This document shows positions 32,541 to 34,297 of a stretch of DNA of 34,297 nucleotides, in pieces. Source of the stretch: Archangiaceae bacterium (lineage in GTDB: Bacteria; Myxococcota; Myxococcia; Myxococcales; Myxococcaceae); NCBI GenBank assembly GCA_016879935.1, contig JAACJQ010000180.1, forward strand, positions 1-34,297, written 5' to 3'. The stretch's first letter is position 1; every line of letters starts with the position of its first letter. Under the pieces are notes generated by a model that ran no database searches, was not told the DNA's origin, and saw nothing but the letters and a program-made list of their open reading frames with translations. A program made the position numbers and the translations under genes.

Positions 32541-33463
32541 GGCACGGCCTCGCAGTACTGCGGATCTTCCAGGTACGAGGCGAGGGCGTCCTGCACCATG
32601 CCGGTTCGGCTGAAGGCCTCCATGCAGCGATCGAACATCGGTGCTTCACAGGCAGACTCGGGCCTGCCGTAGACGAACTCGAAGGCGAGCCGACAGGTGC
32701 GAAAGCGAAACGCCTCACTCGACGTGAGCACCTCGAGCAGGTGTTCATGGTCGCGAACCTGCAAGCCGTTGAAGAGGGTCTGTGGTGTCACGGCCACGAG
32801 CTGTGGCTTCGCGGCACCACCGACGCCGACCTTCCGCGGGAGCAGACGAGCGACCAGATCGAGTCCATAGGGCGAGTCGAAGTGACAGCCACGACACTCG
32901 GGGCGCTCCCTGCCGGTCGCCGTGGCGTCTCCTTCGCCGTTCGCGGCCGACGGCACGAGCTTGAGCCCAATGGTGTTCTGCATCGTGCGATACGCAGCCG
33001 AGAGCAACAGTCCGTCGGGCGCGTTGCCCAGGTAGCGGTACTGCCACCCGCGGCTGCCGAAGTAGCCGAGGGCCGGCGCGGCGGCGTCCTCCATGATGAT
33101 GTTGTTCGTGTGGTTGATGGTGAAGCGCCCGGTGAACAGCTGCTTCCAGGGCTTCTTGTTCGACATGATGAAGCGCACGGCCGAAGGAATGCCCTCCTCG
33201 GCCAGGTTGGCGCCGGGCTGCGGGTTGAAGCGCGAGTTGATGAAGCCGCCGAACGTGGCGATGGCGTCGCGAGACTCGAGCCAGGAGCGCACCTTCGACT
33301 GCGGCGTGCCGCCCATGAGCGAGATGAGGCTGGCGCGGTAGCCGACGCCGAGAACGTTGCTGATACGACGCGTGCACCGCTGGGCGGCTTCGTCGGGTGT
33401 CTGGGCCGACGCGCTCGAGGTCGTGAAGAGGATCAACAGGATCGGCAGGCCGAAGCGCAGCAC
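32537..33463 (-). CDS. Secreted one-haem cytochrome-like protein (DUF1588/DUF1585-like)
   Basis: The 308-aa protein has a signal peptide (LRFGLPILLILFTTSSASAQ) and a single c-type haem motif, CRGCH, in ECRGCHFDSPYGLDLVARLL (about residues 189-209). That layout (CxxCH followed by D-P/S-x-G-L/F) is typical of DUF1588-type domains. The C-terminal part (LLEVLTSSEAFRFRTCRLAF, then EFVYGRPESACEAP and DALASYLEDPQYC) matches the DUF1585 style: a helix with SxxF..C, a YGR motif and a final dL..yl.dp.F block. It begins on a GTG and is followed by an ATGA-coupled lipoprotein gene. Likely a periplasmic or outer-surface redox protein; electron partner unknown. Confidence 0.8.
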   Translation of the reverse strand: MLRFGLPILLILFTTSSASAQTPDEAAQRCTRRISNVLGVGYRASLISLMGGTPQSKVRSWLESRDAIATFGGFINSRFNPQPGANLAEEGIPSAVRFIMSNKKPWKQLFTGRFTINHTNNIIMEDAAAPALGYFGSRGWQYRYLGNAPDGLLLSAAYRTMQNTIGLKLVPSAANGEGDATATGRERPECRGCHFDSPYGLDLVARLLPRKVGVGGAAKPQLVAVTPQTLFNGLQVRDHEHLLEVLTSSEAFRFRTCRLAFEFVYGRPESACEAPMFDRCMEAFSRTGMVQDALASYLEDPQYCEAVP

Positions 33464-33508
33464 GATCGTGTATTCCGTGAACCGACCAGCCCCTTCCCGG
33501 TCAGGGAG

Positions 33509-34297
33509 CTACTCGGCGACGGCGCGGGCTCGGGCGGCTTGCTTCTCACGCTCACCCAACGCCGCTTGCAGGTACTTGCCAGCCAGCTTCCGGCCGATCA
33601 GCTCCTGCGCGAGCTCGCCCGCCTCGACCAGCTTCGGCAGATCGATGCCCGTCTGCACACCCATGCCGTGCAGCATGAACACGAGATCTTCGGTCGCCAG
33701 GTTCCCCGCAGCGCCCGGCGCGTAGGGACAGCCACCAAGCCCGCCGATGCTCGAGTCGAACGTCGTCACACCGAGCTGCAGACCCACCAGCGCGTTCGCC
33801 AGCGCCGTGCCACGCGTGTCGTGCAGGTGCAGCGCGATCTGCGTGAGCGGCACCAGCTTCGAGACCTCTTCGACGATCTGCGCCGTCTGATTCGGAGTCC
33901 CGATGCCGATCGTGTCACCCAGCGACAGCTGGTACAGCCCGATGTCGGCGATCTGCTTCACGACCTCGACCACGCGCGAGACGGGCACCAGCCCCTCGTA
34001 CGGGCAGCCCCACACCGTCGACAGGTAGCAGCGCACGCGCATGCCGGCCGACCGCGCGCCCTGAGCCACCTCACGTGCCGCAGCCACGGCCTCGGCCACC
34101 GACTTGTTGATGTTCTTCTTCGAGTGCGACTCGGTCACCGACAGAAAGACCGCCGCCTCTTTCAGCCCCGCCGCCGCCGCGCGCTCGAGCCCCTTGAGGT
34201 TCGGCACCAGCGCGGTGAACGCCACGTCGTCGTGTTTGGGCAGCAGCGTCAGCAACTTCTCCGCATCGGCGAGCTGCGGAATCCACCTCGGCGAGAC
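33509..34297 (-). CDS. Hydroxymethylglutaryl-CoA lyase (partial, 5' end outside window)
   Basis: Cleaves HMG-CoA to acetyl-CoA and acetoacetate, the last step of leucine catabolism. The frame stays open to the right edge (SPRWIPQLADAEK is visible before the first internal start), so the N-terminal ~50 residues with the RDGLQ motif are outside. The visible 262 residues contain LTLLPKHDDVAFTALVPNLK, KKNIN, the CPYEGLVP loop, LGDTIGIGTP, metal-binding HLHDTRG and the lyase signature GGLGGCPYAPGAAGNLATED with the catalytic Cys. The C-terminus ends in a helix rich in Ala/Arg. It lies 45 bp upstream of the cytochrome operon on the same strand; no functional link is apparent. Confidence 0.95.
   Translation of the reverse strand, partial: VSPRWIPQLADAEKLLTLLPKHDDVAFTALVPNLKGLERAAAAGLKEAAVFLSVTESHSKKNINKSVAEAVAAAREVAQGARSAGMRVRCYLSTVWGCPYEGLVPVSRVVEVVKQIADIGLYQLSLGDTIGIGTPNQTAQIVEEVSKLVPLTQIALHLHDTRGTALANALVGLQLGVTTFDSSIGGLGGCPYAPGAAGNLATEDLVFMLHGMGVQTGIDLPKLVEAGELAQELIGRKLAGKYLQAALGEREKQAARARAVAE

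Overview
This 34.3-kb window is a GC-rich, densely coding bacterial segment with almost no intergenic DNA. The best fit is a flagellated member of the Myxococcota (former Deltaproteobacteria). That is an inference from gene content: a PilZ domain of the Myxococcus-type paralogous family fused to Hsp70, a DUF1501 protein next to a secreted cytochrome, and a Bacillus-like flagellar gene order in a GC-rich genome. No 16S rRNA or other decisive marker is present. I found no tRNA, rRNA, CRISPR array, insertion sequence or integrase. No gap between genes exceeds 150 bp.

Region 1 (1-21.2 kb, all + strand) is a large flagellar cluster in the order fliG-fliH-fliI-(YlxF/MotE-like)-fliK-flgD-flgE // flbD-motA-motB-fliL-fliM-fliN-fliO-fliP-fliQ-fliR-flhB-flhA-flhF-flhG-fliA-(pseudo-receiver). 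It encodes the rotor and switch (FliG/M/N), the type III export gate and ATPase (FliH/I/O/P/Q/R, FlhA/B), hook assembly (FliK, FlgD, FlgE), the stator (MotA/B, FliL), placement and number control (FlhF/G) and the late-gene sigma factor (FliA). Many junctions are 4-bp ATGA/GTGA overlaps, so translation is probably coupled. The order matches the Firmicute fla/che operon, but no recognisable fliJ is present. The largest gap in the cluster, after flgE, holds a strong hairpin and probably divides two transcription units. fliF presumably lies just outside the left edge. Filament, rod and chemotaxis genes are not in the window.

Region 2 (21.2-26.7 kb, mostly - strand) holds purine biosynthesis genes. 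guaB (IMP dehydrogenase) and guaA (GMP synthase) are separated by a DUF2780 protein and a divergent lipoprotein gene. A small exported protein follows guaA and an FHA-domain protein precedes guaB.

Region 3 (26.7-30.6 kb, + strand) looks like a protein-quality or envelope-stress group. It has an HtrA-like protease, then a PilZ-Hsp70 fusion whose helical lid is replaced by a MinD-like amphipathic tail, then a DUF697/SHOCT membrane protein behind an excellent match to an ECF-sigma promoter.

Region 4 (30.6-34.3 kb, - strand) has a three-gene operon (one-haem c-type cytochrome-like protein, lipoprotein, DUF1501 protein) and the 3' part of a hydroxymethylglutaryl-CoA lyase gene that runs off the right edge.

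The most interesting items are the lidless, apparently membrane-targeted PilZ-Hsp70 fusion and its neighbours, the pseudo-receiver coupled to fliA, and the missing fliJ.
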